A DNA stretch of 64,000 nt from Streptomyces prunicolor NBRC 13075 (GCF_000367365.1 NZ_BARF01000054.1:99209-163208); one strand, 5' to 3'; positions 16,806-28,873 are shown, counted from the first letter of the stretch. Program-made: numbers and translations. Notes: a model not told the origin generated them from the sequence alone.

Positions 16806-17336
16806 CTAGCCCTCGGCGAGGACCCGAACAATGAGGTCCTCGGCGAAGGCCATGTCCTCGTCCGGGTCACTGTCGCGGAACCGCCCCCCGGCCTCCGAGG
16901 CGGCGAACCCGAGCATGAACGTGGACAACAGCCGCTCGGCCCGCGGAATCCGCTCCTCCTGAAGACCGGCGGCGCGCAGCGCACCGTAGACCGCGTTCCG
17001 AGGCCCGACGGCCTCCGGCGTGACCGCAGGACGCTGGAAGAGCAGCAGAAACAGATCGGGGTGGCGTCGGGCCGTGGCCCTCATACTGCGGCCGAGCAGA
17101 CGCAGTTGCTCCCGCCAGCCCAGCCCAGGCCCGGGCACCTCGATCTCCAGCAACAGCCGCTCCACGAGGCCGTCGAGGAGCCCCTGCTTGTCGCCGACAT
17201 GGCGGTAGAGCGTCATCGGGTTCACGTCGAGTTCCTGCGCGACGGCCCGCATCGTTACGGCCGACAGCCCCTTCCGGGTCGCCAACTCCCATGTCACATC
17301 CAGCACTTGATCACGACTGATCCGCCGTGGCGTCAC
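16806..17336 (-). CDS. TetR-family transcriptional regulator of the divergent ABC exporter
   Basis: 176 residues from GTG at 17336, with GGAGGA 7 bases upstream. The N-terminal HTH (residues 5-50) has the TetR pattern LSAVTMRAVAQELDVNPMTLYRHV. The C-terminal ligand domain is of the TetR_C type found in regulators of drug exporters. It is divergent from an ABC transporter pair; the 80-base spacer holds a 17-bp inverted repeat at 17359-17375. Likely a repressor that leaves the operator when an exported compound binds. Confidence 0.9.
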   Translation of the reverse strand: MTPRRISRDQVLDVTWELATRKGLSAVTMRAVAQELDVNPMTLYRHVGDKQGLLDGLVERLLLEIEVPGPGLGWREQLRLLGRSMRATARRHPDLFLLLFQRPAVTPEAVGPRNAVYGALRAAGLQEERIPRAERLLSTFMLGFAASEAGGRFRDSDPDEDMAFAEDLIVRVLAEG

Positions 17337-17358
17337 TTGACATCCTCCTCCGAAGCTA

Positions 17359-17380
17359 CGTATACACAGTATACGTATAC
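17359..17380. promoter_or_regulatory. Probable TetR operator in the divergent promoter
   Basis: A perfect 7-3-7 inverted repeat CGTATAC-ACA-GTATACG (17359-17375) overlaps a second perfect palindrome GTATACGTATAC (17369-17380). It lies in an unusually AT-rich spacer between the TetR gene and the ABC exporter. Length and symmetry fit TetR dimers. Confidence 0.8.
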
Positions 17381-17416
17381 GTTGTATATATCGACGGAAT
17401 CGAGGGAACGGCAACC

Positions 17417-18331
17417 ATGCTGACCGTCACCGGCCTGCGCAAACGATGGGGCCCCGTCCAGGCCCTCGACGGCTTCGACCTCCACATCGACCCCGGCGAG
17501 ATCTGCGGCCTGATCGGCCACAACGGCGCCGGCAAAACCACCTTCGCCCGCACGGTCACCGGCCTGGAGCACCCCGACGCGGGCACGATCCTCGTAGCCG
17601 GAGTGAACCTCGCCACGGCCCCACGCTCCGCCCGCACCCTGATCGGCCTGGCCCCCCAGGAACTGGCCCTCTACCCCACCGCCACACTCCGCCAGAACCT
17701 GCGCCTCTACGGCGGCCTCGCCGGCCTGCGCCGATCCGAACTGCGCACCGAACTGGCCGCCGTAGCAGAGGAGTTGCTCCTCACCGACGTACTCGACCGC
17801 CCCATCTCAACACTCTCCGGCGGCCAACAGCGCCGTGCCCAGGCGGCCACGGTCCTCCTCCCCCGCCCCCGCGTCCTGCTGCTCGACGAACCCACCATCG
17901 GCGCCGACCCCACCACCCGCGAAGCGCTCCTACGACTCGTCAGGACCCGCGCCGACGAAGGCGTCGCCATCTGCTACACCACGCACTACCTACCGGAGTT
18001 GGAGCACCTGGACGCCACGCTCGCGGTCGCCGCGTCCGGCCGCGTGATCGCCCGCGGCAACCGCGCCGACCTCCTGAACGGCCTGCCCGGCGAGATCACC
18101 GTGACATTCAACGGCCCTGCACCCGGGCACCTGACACAGCCCTCGACCGCCCCCGACGAACTGCGTTTCAGCACCACGGCCCCGGCACAGGCACTGGCCC
18201 GTTTCCTCCACGACCTGGGCCCCGACACCACCCGAGTCCGCTCGGCCACGATCCGCGAACCCTCACTGGACGACCTCTACCGCAGCCTGGCCACGCGCCA
18301 ACTCCCCACGGAGACCCCCGATGCGGCCTGA
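17417..18331 (+). CDS. ABC transporter ATP-binding protein (drug-exporter type)
   Basis: 304 residues from ATG at 17417. It energises export through the permease encoded just downstream. Walker A is GHNGAGKTTF (near residue 37), the signature LSGGQQRRAQ, Walker B VLLLDEPTIGADP, and the switch His is in YTTHY. The C-terminal 80 residues are typical of DrrA/CcmA-like exporters. Translation is coupled to the permease by an 11-base overlap. Expression is probably repressed by the divergent TetR protein. Confidence 0.92.
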   Translation: MLTVTGLRKRWGPVQALDGFDLHIDPGEICGLIGHNGAGKTTFARTVTGLEHPDAGTILVAGVNLATAPRSARTLIGLAPQELALYPTATLRQNLRLYGGLAGLRRSELRTELAAVAEELLLTDVLDRPISTLSGGQQRRAQAATVLLPRPRVLLLDEPTIGADPTTREALLRLVRTRADEGVAICYTTHYLPELEHLDATLAVAASGRVIARGNRADLLNGLPGEITVTFNGPAPGHLTQPSTAPDELRFSTTAPAQALARFLHDLGPDTTRVRSATIREPSLDDLYRSLATRQLPTETPDAA

Positions 18332-19073
18332 ACTCACGTCGCCCACGGCCCGCCGCACCTGGGTCATGACCCGCCACACCCTGGTCCTCCTGGTCCGGGA
18401 CCCGGGAACCCCACTCGCCTACACCGTCATGTCCCTGGTGCTGCTGAGCGTGCTCCACCCGGTGTACGACCGCCTGGCCACCCCCGGCACACCGGGCATC
18501 GTGCAGGCCGCTCCGGGCATCGCGGTGATGTTCACCCTGCTCGCCCTGGACGTGGCCGGCCAACTCCTGCTCTCCGAACGCACCTGGCACACCTGGGACC
18601 GCCTGCGCTCCGGCCCGGCGTCCCCGTCGACGATCCTGGCCGGCAAGGCCCTCCCGTTGGTCACGCTGTTCCTGGCCCAGCAGACCGTACTGTTCCTCTT
18701 CGCCGCCACGGCCTTCGGTTTCCCCCTCACCGCCGGCACCTGGCGAGTCCCCCTACTGGCCCTCCTCTGGGCGGCCTGCGTCACCTCCTGCGGCCTCGCC
18801 CTCGGCGTCCACGCCCGCACCCAGGGCCAGTTGGCCGCCGCCTCCGACATAGGCGCCCTCACGATCACCTGCCTCAGCGGCTGCCTGGTCCCCCTCACCG
18901 TCCTCCCCCACTGGGTCTCCACGGTGGCCCCCGCGACCCCGGGCTACTGGGCCCTCCACGGCTTCCAGGCAGCGGTCACCGGCGACACCCGCGCCTACGC
19001 GCACTCGGCGGCGGTCATCGCAGCCATCACAGCGACGGCACTCGTCGTCTCGGCCCGGGGTATCCGCCGCTGA
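18321..19073 (+). CDS. ABC-2 type transporter permease
   Basis: 250 residues with about six hydrophobic segments (for example TPLAYTVMSLVLLSVL near 32-50 and ALLWAACVTSCGLALGV near 150-166). It is the membrane partner of the upstream ATPase. The ABC-2 fold and gene pairing suggest export of a lipophilic compound or antibiotic. Substrate unknown. The gene converges on metK and ends in a shared terminator. Confidence 0.88.
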   Translation: MRPELTSPTARRTWVMTRHTLVLLVRDPGTPLAYTVMSLVLLSVLHPVYDRLATPGTPGIVQAAPGIAVMFTLLALDVAGQLLLSERTWHTWDRLRSGPASPSTILAGKALPLVTLFLAQQTVLFLFAATAFGFPLTAGTWRVPLLALLWAACVTSCGLALGVHARTQGQLAAASDIGALTITCLSGCLVPLTVLPHWVSTVAPATPGYWALHGFQAAVTGDTRAYAHSAAVIAAITATALVVSARGIRR

Positions 19074-19090
19074 TCTCGGCCGGAAAACAC

Positions 19091-19125
19091 CGAGGCCCGG
19101 CTCCCCCAAGGGAAACCGGGCCTCG
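19091..19125. terminator. Bidirectional terminator between the ABC permease and metK
   Basis: Perfect 10-bp stem CGAGGCCCGG / CCGGGCCTCG with a 15-base loop, located between two convergent genes. Confidence 0.85.
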
Positions 19126-19161
19126 TAGAGCCTGAAGACAGCGCAGGAACTAGCGCAGGAA

Positions 19162-20385
19162 CTACAGTCCCGCGGCCTTCCGCAGCGCGTCCACGCGGTC
19201 GGTGCGCTCCCACGTGAAGTCGGGGATCTCACGGCCGAAGTGACCGTACGCCGCGGTCTGGGCGTAGATCGGGCGCAGCAGGTCGAGGTCGCGGATGATG
19301 GCGGCCGGACGCAGGTCGAAGACCTCGTCGATCGCCTTCTCGATCCGGTCCGTGTCGACCTTGGCCGTGCCGAACGTCTCGACGAACAGGCCCACCGGCT
19401 CGGCCTTGCCGATCGCGTACGCGACCTGGACCTCGCAGCGCGAGGCGAGGCCCGCGGCCACGACGTTCTTCGCTACCCAGCGCATCGCGTAGGCGGCGGA
19501 GCGGTCCACCTTGGACGGGTCCTTGCCCGAGAAGGCGCCGCCGCCGTGACGGGCCATGCCGCCGTACGTGTCGATGATGATCTTGCGGCCGGTCAGGCCG
19601 GCGTCGCCCATGGGGCCGCCGATCTCGAAGCGGCCGGTCGGGTTGACCAGGAGGCGGTAGTTCTCCGTGTCGAGCTTGATGCCGTCTTCCAGGAGCGCCT
19701 TCAGCTCGGCCTCGACCACGAACTCGCGGATGTCGGGGGCGAGCAGCGACTCCAGGTCGATGTCCGACGCGTGCTGCGAGGAGACGACGACCGTGTCGAG
19801 ACGGACGGCCTTGTCGCCGTCGTACTCGATGGTGACCTGGGTCTTGCCGTCGGGGCGCAGGTACGGGATCGTCCCGTTCTTGCGGACCTCCGAGAGGCGC
19901 TTCGCGAGGCGGTGCGCCAGGAAGATCGGGAGCGGCATCAGCGTCGGCGTCTCGTCCGTCGCGTAGCCGAACATCAGGCCCTGGTCGCCCGCGCCCTGCT
20001 TGTCGAGCTCGTCCCCTTCTTCACCTGCGGCGGAACCCTCGACCCGCTTCTCGTACGCCGTGTCGACACCCTGCGCGATGTCCGGGGACTGCGCGCCGAT
20101 CGACACCGACACACCGCAGGAGGCGCCGTCGAAGCCCTTCTTCGAGGAGTCGTAGCCGATCTCCAGGATCTTGTCGCGGACGAGCTGCGCGATGGGCGCG
20201 TAGGTCTTGGTGGTGACCTCGCCGGCCACGTGCACCAGGCCGGTCGTGATCAGCGTCTCGACGGCGACCCGGGAGGTCGGGTCCTCCGCCAGAAGCGCGT
20301 CGAGAATGGTGTCGCTGATCTGGTCAGCGATCTTGTCGGGGTGACCTTCGGTCACGGACTCCGAGGTGAACAGACGACGGGACAC
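19162..20385 (-). CDS. metK: S-adenosylmethionine synthetase
   Basis: 407 residues from GTG at 20385, with GGGAG 5 bases upstream. It makes S-adenosylmethionine from methionine and ATP. The N-terminus RRLFTSESVTEGHPDK holds the ATP-contacting His. The family loops GDQGLMFGYAT and the glycine-rich GGGAFSGKDPSKVDRSAAY are intact. In Streptomyces the enzyme level also affects antibiotic production. It lies downstream of coaBC with a 250-base leader in which I see no SAM riboswitch. Confidence 0.97.
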   Translation of the reverse strand: MSRRLFTSESVTEGHPDKIADQISDTILDALLAEDPTSRVAVETLITTGLVHVAGEVTTKTYAPIAQLVRDKILEIGYDSSKKGFDGASCGVSVSIGAQSPDIAQGVDTAYEKRVEGSAAGEEGDELDKQGAGDQGLMFGYATDETPTLMPLPIFLAHRLAKRLSEVRKNGTIPYLRPDGKTQVTIEYDGDKAVRLDTVVVSSQHASDIDLESLLAPDIREFVVEAELKALLEDGIKLDTENYRLLVNPTGRFEIGGPMGDAGLTGRKIIIDTYGGMARHGGGAFSGKDPSKVDRSAAYAMRWVAKNVVAAGLASRCEVQVAYAIGKAEPVGLFVETFGTAKVDTDRIEKAIDEVFDLRPAAIIRDLDLLRPIYAQTAAYGHFGREIPDFTWERTDRVDALRKAAGL

Positions 20386-20603
20386 AACGCTCCCTGAGGT
20401 TGCAGCGGCTGCTGGCTGATCATTGGCGGACGGGACGGGAGCTGCGCCCGACGTCGTCCGAGAACAGTTTATCGGTCGCGGTCGACAGACGGTCCCCCTG
20501 TCTCGTCTCTCGGGAAACGCTGTGACCTGCGGCACGCGCATTTTGCCGAATGCCGAGTGCCGTTGGCCAGAGCCGCCACGCACCAATGTCAGGTTTCGGC
20601 GAA

Positions 20604-20625
20604 CTGACAGACGGCTGACAGATGG
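20604..20625. repeat. Two tandem 11-bp repeats downstream of coaBC, upstream of metK
   Basis: On the + strand CTGACAGACGG (20604-20614) is followed directly by CTGACAGATGG (20615-20625) and then CTGA. The one-helical-turn period is what direct-repeat-binding activators use, but no binder is known here. Confidence 0.6.
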
Positions 20626-20635
20626 CTGAAACACA

Positions 20636-21838
20636 TCAGGCGAGACGCTGCGCCACCAGGTCCCATACGGTCTCGGCCAGCGCTTCCTTCGGTCCGTACG
20701 GAACGGCGGTCTCGCTGCCGTCGGCGCCCAGCACAACCGCCTCGTTCTCCTCGGAACCGAACGTCTTGCGCTCCCCCACCTCGTTCACCACCAGCAGGTC
20801 GCACCCCTTGCGTGCCAGTTTGGTACGGCCGTTGGCGAGGACGTCGTCCGTCTCGGCGGCGAACCCGACGACCACCTGTCCGGGACGGGCCCGCTCGGCG
20901 GAGATCTCCGCGAGGATGTCCGGATTCCGTACCAGGACGATCGGGTCGGGTTCCTTGCCGTCCTTCTTTTTGATCTTCCCGGACGCGTACTCCGCCGGTC
21001 GGAAGTCGGCGACCGCCGCCGCCATGACGACGGCATCCGCGTCCGCGGCGGCCTTCAGCACCGCTTCCCGCAGCTGTACGGCGGTCCCGACCGGGACGAC
21101 GTCCACGCCCGCCGGGTCCGGCAGTCCCGTGTTCGCGGCGATCAGCGTGACCCGGGCGCCCCGGGCTGCGGCCGTGCGCGCGAGGGCGTAACCCTGCTTG
21201 CCGGAGGAGCGGTTGCCGAGGAAGCGGACCGGGTCGAGGGGCTCGCGGGTGCCGCCGCCGCTGACGACGACGTGCCGGCCCTTGAGGTCGGGCTCGGTGA
21301 CGCCCCGCGCGAGCACCCGGCGGCAGACCTCGAAGATCTCGGTGGGGTCGGGCAGCCGGCCCTTGCCGGTGTCGACGCCGGTCAGCCGGCCGACGGCCGG
21401 TTCGATCACCACAGCACCCCGGCGGCGCAGCGTCGCCACGTTCTCCTGGGTGGCCGGGTGTTCCCACATCTCCGTGTGCATGGCGGGCGCGAAGACGACC
21501 GGACAGCGGGCGGTGAGAAGGGTGTTGGTGAGGAGGTCGTCGGCCAGGCCGTGCGCCGCCTTCGCCAGCATGTCCGTCGTCGCCGGTGCCACGATCACCA
21601 GGTCGGCGCTCTGTCCGATGCGCACATGCGGGACCTCGTGGACGTCGTCCCACACCTCGGTCGAGACGGGGTGCCCGGAGAGCGCGGACCAGGTGGCCGC
21701 GCCGACGAAGTGCAGGGCGGAGGCGGTGGGGACGACGCGGACGTCGTGGCCCGACTCCGTCAGTCTGCGCAGCAGTTCGCACGCCTTGTACGCGGCGATG
21801 CCTCCGCTGACCCCCAGAACGACCTTGGGCTTGTCCAC
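20636..21838 (-). CDS. coaBC: Bifunctional phosphopantothenoylcysteine decarboxylase / phosphopantothenate-cysteine ligase
   Basis: 400 residues from GTG at 21838. Two steps of coenzyme A synthesis in one protein. The N-terminal CoaC flavoprotein domain has GVSGGIAAYKA, the catalytic His in PHVRIG and the substrate loop PAMHTEMW, with His where E. coli has Asn. The C-terminal CoaB ligase domain has the nucleotide loop SGGGTREPLD, the dimer segment NRSSGKQGYALA and the lysine-rich KIKKKDGK. It follows rpoZ in the same orientation. Confidence 0.96.
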   Translation of the reverse strand: MDKPKVVLGVSGGIAAYKACELLRRLTESGHDVRVVPTASALHFVGAATWSALSGHPVSTEVWDDVHEVPHVRIGQSADLVIVAPATTDMLAKAAHGLADDLLTNTLLTARCPVVFAPAMHTEMWEHPATQENVATLRRRGAVVIEPAVGRLTGVDTGKGRLPDPTEIFEVCRRVLARGVTEPDLKGRHVVVSGGGTREPLDPVRFLGNRSSGKQGYALARTAAARGARVTLIAANTGLPDPAGVDVVPVGTAVQLREAVLKAAADADAVVMAAAVADFRPAEYASGKIKKKDGKEPDPIVLVRNPDILAEISAERARPGQVVVGFAAETDDVLANGRTKLARKGCDLLVVNEVGERKTFGSEENEAVVLGADGSETAVPYGPKEALAETVWDLVAQRLA

Positions 21839-21904
21839 CGTCTCTCCCCGAACTCGGAAACGTGCGTGCGACTCGTGCGACCTGTACGACTCCATGACAC
21901 ACCA

Positions 21905-21935
21905 CAGGCCCGACAGTCGCTGCCGGGCCTGTGGA
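21905..21935. terminator. Hairpin between rpoZ and coaBC
   Basis: Perfect 10-bp stem CACAGGCCCG / CGGGCCTGTG with an 11-base loop. It could terminate part of the rpoZ transcription before coaBC. The 9-mer TGTGGATAA at 21932-21940 overlaps its edge. Confidence 0.6.
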
Positions 21936-21950
21936 TAAAGCTGCTGCGGC

Positions 21951-22223
21951 TCAGGTCGCGGGGCCCTCGACGGCCTCGGAGGTGAGCAGACCCGCGTTGA
22001 TCTCGCGCAGGGCGATGGAGAGCGGCTTCTCGTGGACGTGGGTGTCGACGAGCGGACCGACGTACTCGAGCAGGCCCTCGCCGAGCTGCGAGTAGTACGC
22101 GTTGATCTGACGGGCACGCTTGGCGGCGTAGATCACGAGGCTGTACTTCGAGTCCGTGGCCTCGAGGAGCTCGTCGATCGGAGGGTTGATGATGCCCTCG
22201 GGAGCGGTGATGGAAGAGGACAC
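21951..22223 (-). CDS. rpoZ: RNA polymerase omega subunit
   Basis: 90 residues from GTG at 22223, with GGAAGG 7 bases upstream. Omega helps RNA polymerase assembly by binding the beta-prime subunit. The N-terminal segment PIDELLEATDSKYSLVIYAA and KRARQINAYY are the conserved omega motifs. Length is normal for Streptomyces. It lies 40 bases downstream of gmk on the same strand, the common gmk-rpoZ arrangement. Confidence 0.96.
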   Translation of the reverse strand: MSSSITAPEGIINPPIDELLEATDSKYSLVIYAAKRARQINAYYSQLGEGLLEYVGPLVDTHVHEKPLSIALREINAGLLTSEAVEGPAT

Positions 22224-22263
22224 GCTCTGCCTTCCGAAAGATGGGATGAGATCGGAAAAACGA

Positions 22264-22857
22264 TCACACAACTTCCATCAAGGCTAGCAGCTCGCGCGCT
22301 ACGTCCTCGACGGAGGTGTTGACCAGGGTCGCGTCGAACTCGGGCTCCGCCGCGAGCTCGATCTTGGCCGCCTCCAAGCGGCGCTCGATCACCTCGGGCG
22401 GCTCGGTGCCCCGTCCGGTGAGCCTGCGCACCAGCTCCTCCCAGGAGGGAGGAGCCAGGAACACCGAGTGCGCCTCGGACATGGACTCGCGGACCTGCCG
22501 GGCGCCCTGGAGATCAATCTCCAGGAGGACCGGTACGCCGGACTCCAGGTGCTCGAGTACGGCGGTACGCGGCGTGCCGTAGCGGTTGCCCGCGAATTCG
22601 GCCCACTCCAGAAGCTCGCCGTTGGCGATCAGCTTGTCCATCTCCTCGTCGGAGACGAAGAAGTAGTGGACGCCGTGCTTCTCGCCGGGGCGGGGCCTGC
22701 GGGTCGTCGCCGACACCGAGAGCCACACCTCGGGGTGTTCCTTGCGCATATGGGCGACGACCGTGCTCTTGCCGACCCCAGAGGGGCCGGAGAGCACGGT
22801 CAGCCGCGGACGTACGTCCGGGGGCTCGGGGGTCGTCCCCCGGAATGTTGCAGCCAT
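22264..22857 (-). CDS. gmk: Guanylate kinase
   Basis: 197 residues. It phosphorylates GMP to GDP with ATP. P-loop SGPSGVGKSTV at about residues 23-33, GMP-binding SATTRRPRPGEKHGVHYFF and YGTP, and the LEIDLQGARQV strand are all present. Located between sihF and rpoZ on the same strand. Confidence 0.97.
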   Translation of the reverse strand: MAATFRGTTPEPPDVRPRLTVLSGPSGVGKSTVVAHMRKEHPEVWLSVSATTRRPRPGEKHGVHYFFVSDEEMDKLIANGELLEWAEFAGNRYGTPRTAVLEHLESGVPVLLEIDLQGARQVRESMSEAHSVFLAPPSWEELVRRLTGRGTEPPEVIERRLEAAKIELAAEPEFDATLVNTSVEDVARELLALMEVV

Positions 22858-22916
22858 GCAGCGATTATTCCAGCAATCCCGGTGTGCCCGGGACTCCCGG
22901 TCCGGAGTATCCGGAC

Positions 22917-23240
22917 TCAGGAACCAGTGCTGCCGAACTCACGCTCCAGGGAGGCGATCTGGTTGGAACCAAGGCCACGGACACGGCGGCTCTCGGAGAT
23001 ACCGAGTCGCTCCATGATCTGCTTGGCGCGGACCTTGCCCACGCCGGGCAGAGACTCAAGCAGGGCGGAGACCTTCATCTTGCCGATGACGTCGTTCTCC
23101 TGGCCCTGCTTGATGACGTCATGCAGGGAGGCGCCGGAGTGCTTGAGTCGATTCTTGACCTCGGCCCGCTCCCGGCGAGCCGCGGCGGCCTTTTCGAGCG
23201 CGGCTGCGCGCTGTTCAGGGGTAAGGGGCGGAAGAGCCAC
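22917..23240 (-). CDS. sihF: Actinobacterial integration host factor (sIHF)
   Basis: 107 residues from GTG at 23240, matching the known length of the Streptomyces protein. It is a nucleoid-associated protein that binds DNA without sequence specificity, shapes the chromosome and influences sporulation and antibiotic production. A long N-terminal helix rich in Ala, Arg and Glu (residues 7-30) is followed by the helix-two-turn-helix segment LLESLPGVGKVRAKQIMERL. Gene order sihF-gmk-rpoZ is conserved in actinobacteria. Confidence 0.95.
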   Translation of the reverse strand: MALPPLTPEQRAAALEKAAAARRERAEVKNRLKHSGASLHDVIKQGQENDVIGKMKVSALLESLPGVGKVRAKQIMERLGISESRRVRGLGSNQIASLEREFGSTGS

Positions 23241-23561
23241 GCCTACGTCACCTCGGATGTCGAACTGTCGGATACGGACCGGTGAGGAACCTAGTCGCCC
23301 CACACCTGGGGAGCTACGAGCAACACGCTTGCCCGTTGTCCCCCACTACCTAAAGGGTGTGGGGGTACCCCCACTGCTCGGAGACTAGCGGCCAGGGACG
23401 CCAGAGTCAGCGAGAACAGAGGAAAAGTCCTGGTCAGCCTGCGCCAGGCCGGACATTCCAGACATAATGCCCCTGATTTGAGGATGTATTCAGACTCAAG
23501 TCGCTCCGGAGTCGCTCGTCGAGCCACTCATCGGAGGACTCGATCGACCCGTTCGAACACC
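23241..23561. other. Promoter region of sihF, 321 bases without a gene
   Basis: Only non-coding sequence lies between pyrF and sihF. It contains a perfect 16-bp palindrome GTGGGGGTACCCCCAC at 23359-23374 and an AT-richer stretch near 23460-23500 that could hold the sihF promoter on the minus strand. I cannot fix the -35 and -10 boxes. No ORF with credible codon use is present. Confidence 0.5.
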
Positions 23562-24407
23562 TCAGACGGTCGCAAAGGCGACGCGGATCTCCTCCGCGAA
23601 GCCATCTGAGGCCGTCCGCAGGGCTCCCACGTCGGGACCATGACGTAGAACACTCCGGCTCACGTTCGGGACGACGTTGCGCAGCGCCGACCCGAAGACC
23701 CCGGAAAGATCCGCCGGAGTGGCCCCCTGCGCCCCGATACCGGGCGCGAGGATCGGACCGTTGATGGCGAGGTCGTACGACGACAGGTCGCCCAGCGTGG
23801 CGCCGACGACGGCCCCGAAGGAGCCCAGTGGCTCCTCCCCGGCGTTCTCGGCGGCCAGGTGGGCCAGCATGGTCGCTCCGATGTTCCGGCCGTCCGCGCG
23901 GAGCGCGTGCTGCACCTCGCCGCCCTCCGGGTTGGAGGTCAGCGCGAGCACGAAGAGGCCCGCGCCGCTCTCCCGCGCCAGTTCGATCGCCGGGGCGAGC
24001 GATCCGTAGCCGAGATACGGCGAGACGGTCAGCGCGTCGGAGAAGAGCGGGGCGTCCTTCCGGAGGAAGGACTCGGCGTACGCGGCCATGGTCGAGCCGA
24101 TGTCGCCGCGCTTGGCGTCCATGACTACGAGCGCGCCGGCCGCCCGCGCCTCCTCGACGGACTTCTCCAGGACGGCGATCCCGCGCGAGCCGAAGCGCTC
24201 GAAGAAGGCGCTCTGCGGCTTGAGGACGGCGACCCGGTCGGCGAGTGCCTCGACGACCGTGCGGCTGAACCGCTCAAGGCCGGCCACGTCGTCGTTCAGG
24301 CCCCACTCGGTGAGCAGCGAGGCGTGCGGGTCGATGCCGACGCAGAGCGGGCCGCGTTCGTCCATGGCCCGGCGGAGACGTGCGCCGAAGGGTTCGAGAG
24401 GGCTCAT
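23562..24407 (-). CDS. pyrF: Orotidine 5'-phosphate decarboxylase
   Basis: 281 residues, the longer type 2 form common in actinobacteria. It converts OMP to UMP, the last step of de novo pyrimidine synthesis. The catalytic motif MDAKRGDIGST with Lys-Asp is intact; GIDPHASLL at the N-terminus and LAPGIGAQGA at the phosphate site agree. Its start overlaps the pyrD stop by 4 bases, so the two are translationally coupled. Last gene of the pyr operon. Confidence 0.97.
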   Translation of the reverse strand: MSPLEPFGARLRRAMDERGPLCVGIDPHASLLTEWGLNDDVAGLERFSRTVVEALADRVAVLKPQSAFFERFGSRGIAVLEKSVEEARAAGALVVMDAKRGDIGSTMAAYAESFLRKDAPLFSDALTVSPYLGYGSLAPAIELARESGAGLFVLALTSNPEGGEVQHALRADGRNIGATMLAHLAAENAGEEPLGSFGAVVGATLGDLSSYDLAINGPILAPGIGAQGATPADLSGVFGSALRNVVPNVSRSVLRHGPDVGALRTASDGFAEEIRVAFATV

Positions 24408-25510
24408 ACCGGCTTCCTTGCGTCGGCGCCGACCGCGTCGGCGAGGGTGGCGTACGGGCTCGTGCGCAGGCGTGCGGCGAGGCCCTTGTGGATCGCGCGG
24501 CCCCAGAAGGGGCCTTCGTAGATGAAGGCGCTGTAGCCCTGCACGAGCGTGGCGCCGGCGAGGATGCGCTGCCAGGCGTCCTCGGCGTTCTCGATGCCGC
24601 CGACGCCCACGAGGGTGATGCGGTCGCCCACGCGCGCGTAGAGGCGGCGCAGTACCTCCAGGGAGCGGGACTTCAGAGGTGCTCCCGACAGTCCGCCGGT
24701 CTCCTTGACGAGCTCGGGTTCGGATTTCAAACCGAGTCCATCGCGCGCGATGGTGGTGTTCGTGGCGATGATGCCGTCCAGGCCGAGTTCGACGGCAAGG
24801 TCGGCGACCGCGTCCACGTCCTCGTCGGCGAGGTCCGGGGCGATCTTCACCAGGAGCGGGACGCGGCGGTCGGTCACCGCGCGGTCGGCGGCCTCGCGGA
24901 CGGCGGTCAGCAGCGGGCGCAGTGCCTCGGTCGCCTGGAGGTTGCGCAGCCCGGGCGTGTTGGGCGACGACACGTTGACGACGAGATAGTCGGCGTGCCG
25001 GGCGAGCCGCTCGGTCGACTTCACGTAGTCGCCGACGGCCTCCTCCTCGGGGACGACCTTGGTCTTGCCGATGTTGACGCCGACGACGGTCCGGAAGACC
25101 GCCTCACGAGCCTTCAGGCGGGCCGCCACGGCCGCGGAGCCCTCGTTGTTGAAGCCCATGCGGTTGATGAGCGCCCGGTCCGGCACAAGGCGGAACAGCC
25201 GCTTCTTGGGGTTGCCGGGCTGCGGCTCCCCCGTGACCGTGCCGATCTCGACGTGGTCGAAGCCGAGCATCGACATGCCGTCGATCGCGACCGCGTTCTT
25301 GTCGAAGCCGGCGGCGAGCCCGAACGGGCCGTGCATACGCAGCCCGAAAGCCTCCGTGCGCAACTCCTCGAACCGGGGCGCGAGGGCGGCGGCGACGAAC
25401 GTGCGCAGGACGGGGATGCGGACGGCGAGCCGGATCCAGCGGAAGGCGAGGTGGTGGGCCTGCTCCGGGTCCATCCGTTTGAAGACCAGACGGAAGAAAA
25501 GCTTGTACAT
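24404..25510 (-). CDS. pyrD: Dihydroorotate dehydrogenase (quinone), class 2
   Basis: 368 residues. It oxidises dihydroorotate to orotate and passes electrons to quinone. The N-terminal amphipathic helices (residues 1-40) mark the membrane-associated class 2. FMN-site motifs GLAAGFDKNA and GIEN, and the active-site loop VNVSSPNTPGL with the catalytic Ser, are present. It follows carB after 54 bases, in which a hairpin lies, and overlaps pyrF by 4. Confidence 0.97.
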   Translation of the reverse strand: MYKLFFRLVFKRMDPEQAHHLAFRWIRLAVRIPVLRTFVAAALAPRFEELRTEAFGLRMHGPFGLAAGFDKNAVAIDGMSMLGFDHVEIGTVTGEPQPGNPKKRLFRLVPDRALINRMGFNNEGSAAVAARLKAREAVFRTVVGVNIGKTKVVPEEEAVGDYVKSTERLARHADYLVVNVSSPNTPGLRNLQATEALRPLLTAVREAADRAVTDRRVPLLVKIAPDLADEDVDAVADLAVELGLDGIIATNTTIARDGLGLKSEPELVKETGGLSGAPLKSRSLEVLRRLYARVGDRITLVGVGGIENAEDAWQRILAGATLVQGYSAFIYEGPFWGRAIHKGLAARLRTSPYATLADAVGADARKPV

Positions 25511-25529
25511 CTCAGTGTCCTCACGAGAA

Positions 25530-25555
25530 GGGGGACACCGTTTCCGGTGTCCCCC
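25530..25555 (-). terminator. Hairpin inside the pyr operon between carB and pyrD
   Basis: Perfect 11-bp stem GGGGGACACCG / CGGTGTCCCCC with a 4-base loop. It lies 10 bases after the carB stop and before the pyrD ribosome-binding site. It could lower pyrD-pyrF transcription or stabilise the upstream message. Confidence 0.65.
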
Positions 25556-25564
25556 TCAAGGCTG

Positions 25565-28865
<3,301 letters not shown>

Positions 28866-28873
<8 letters not shown>

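Noticed and set aside
20386..20635. Possible SAM riboswitch before metK
   Set aside because: No SAM-I, SAM-II or SAM-IV core pattern could be recognised; only short repeats were seen.
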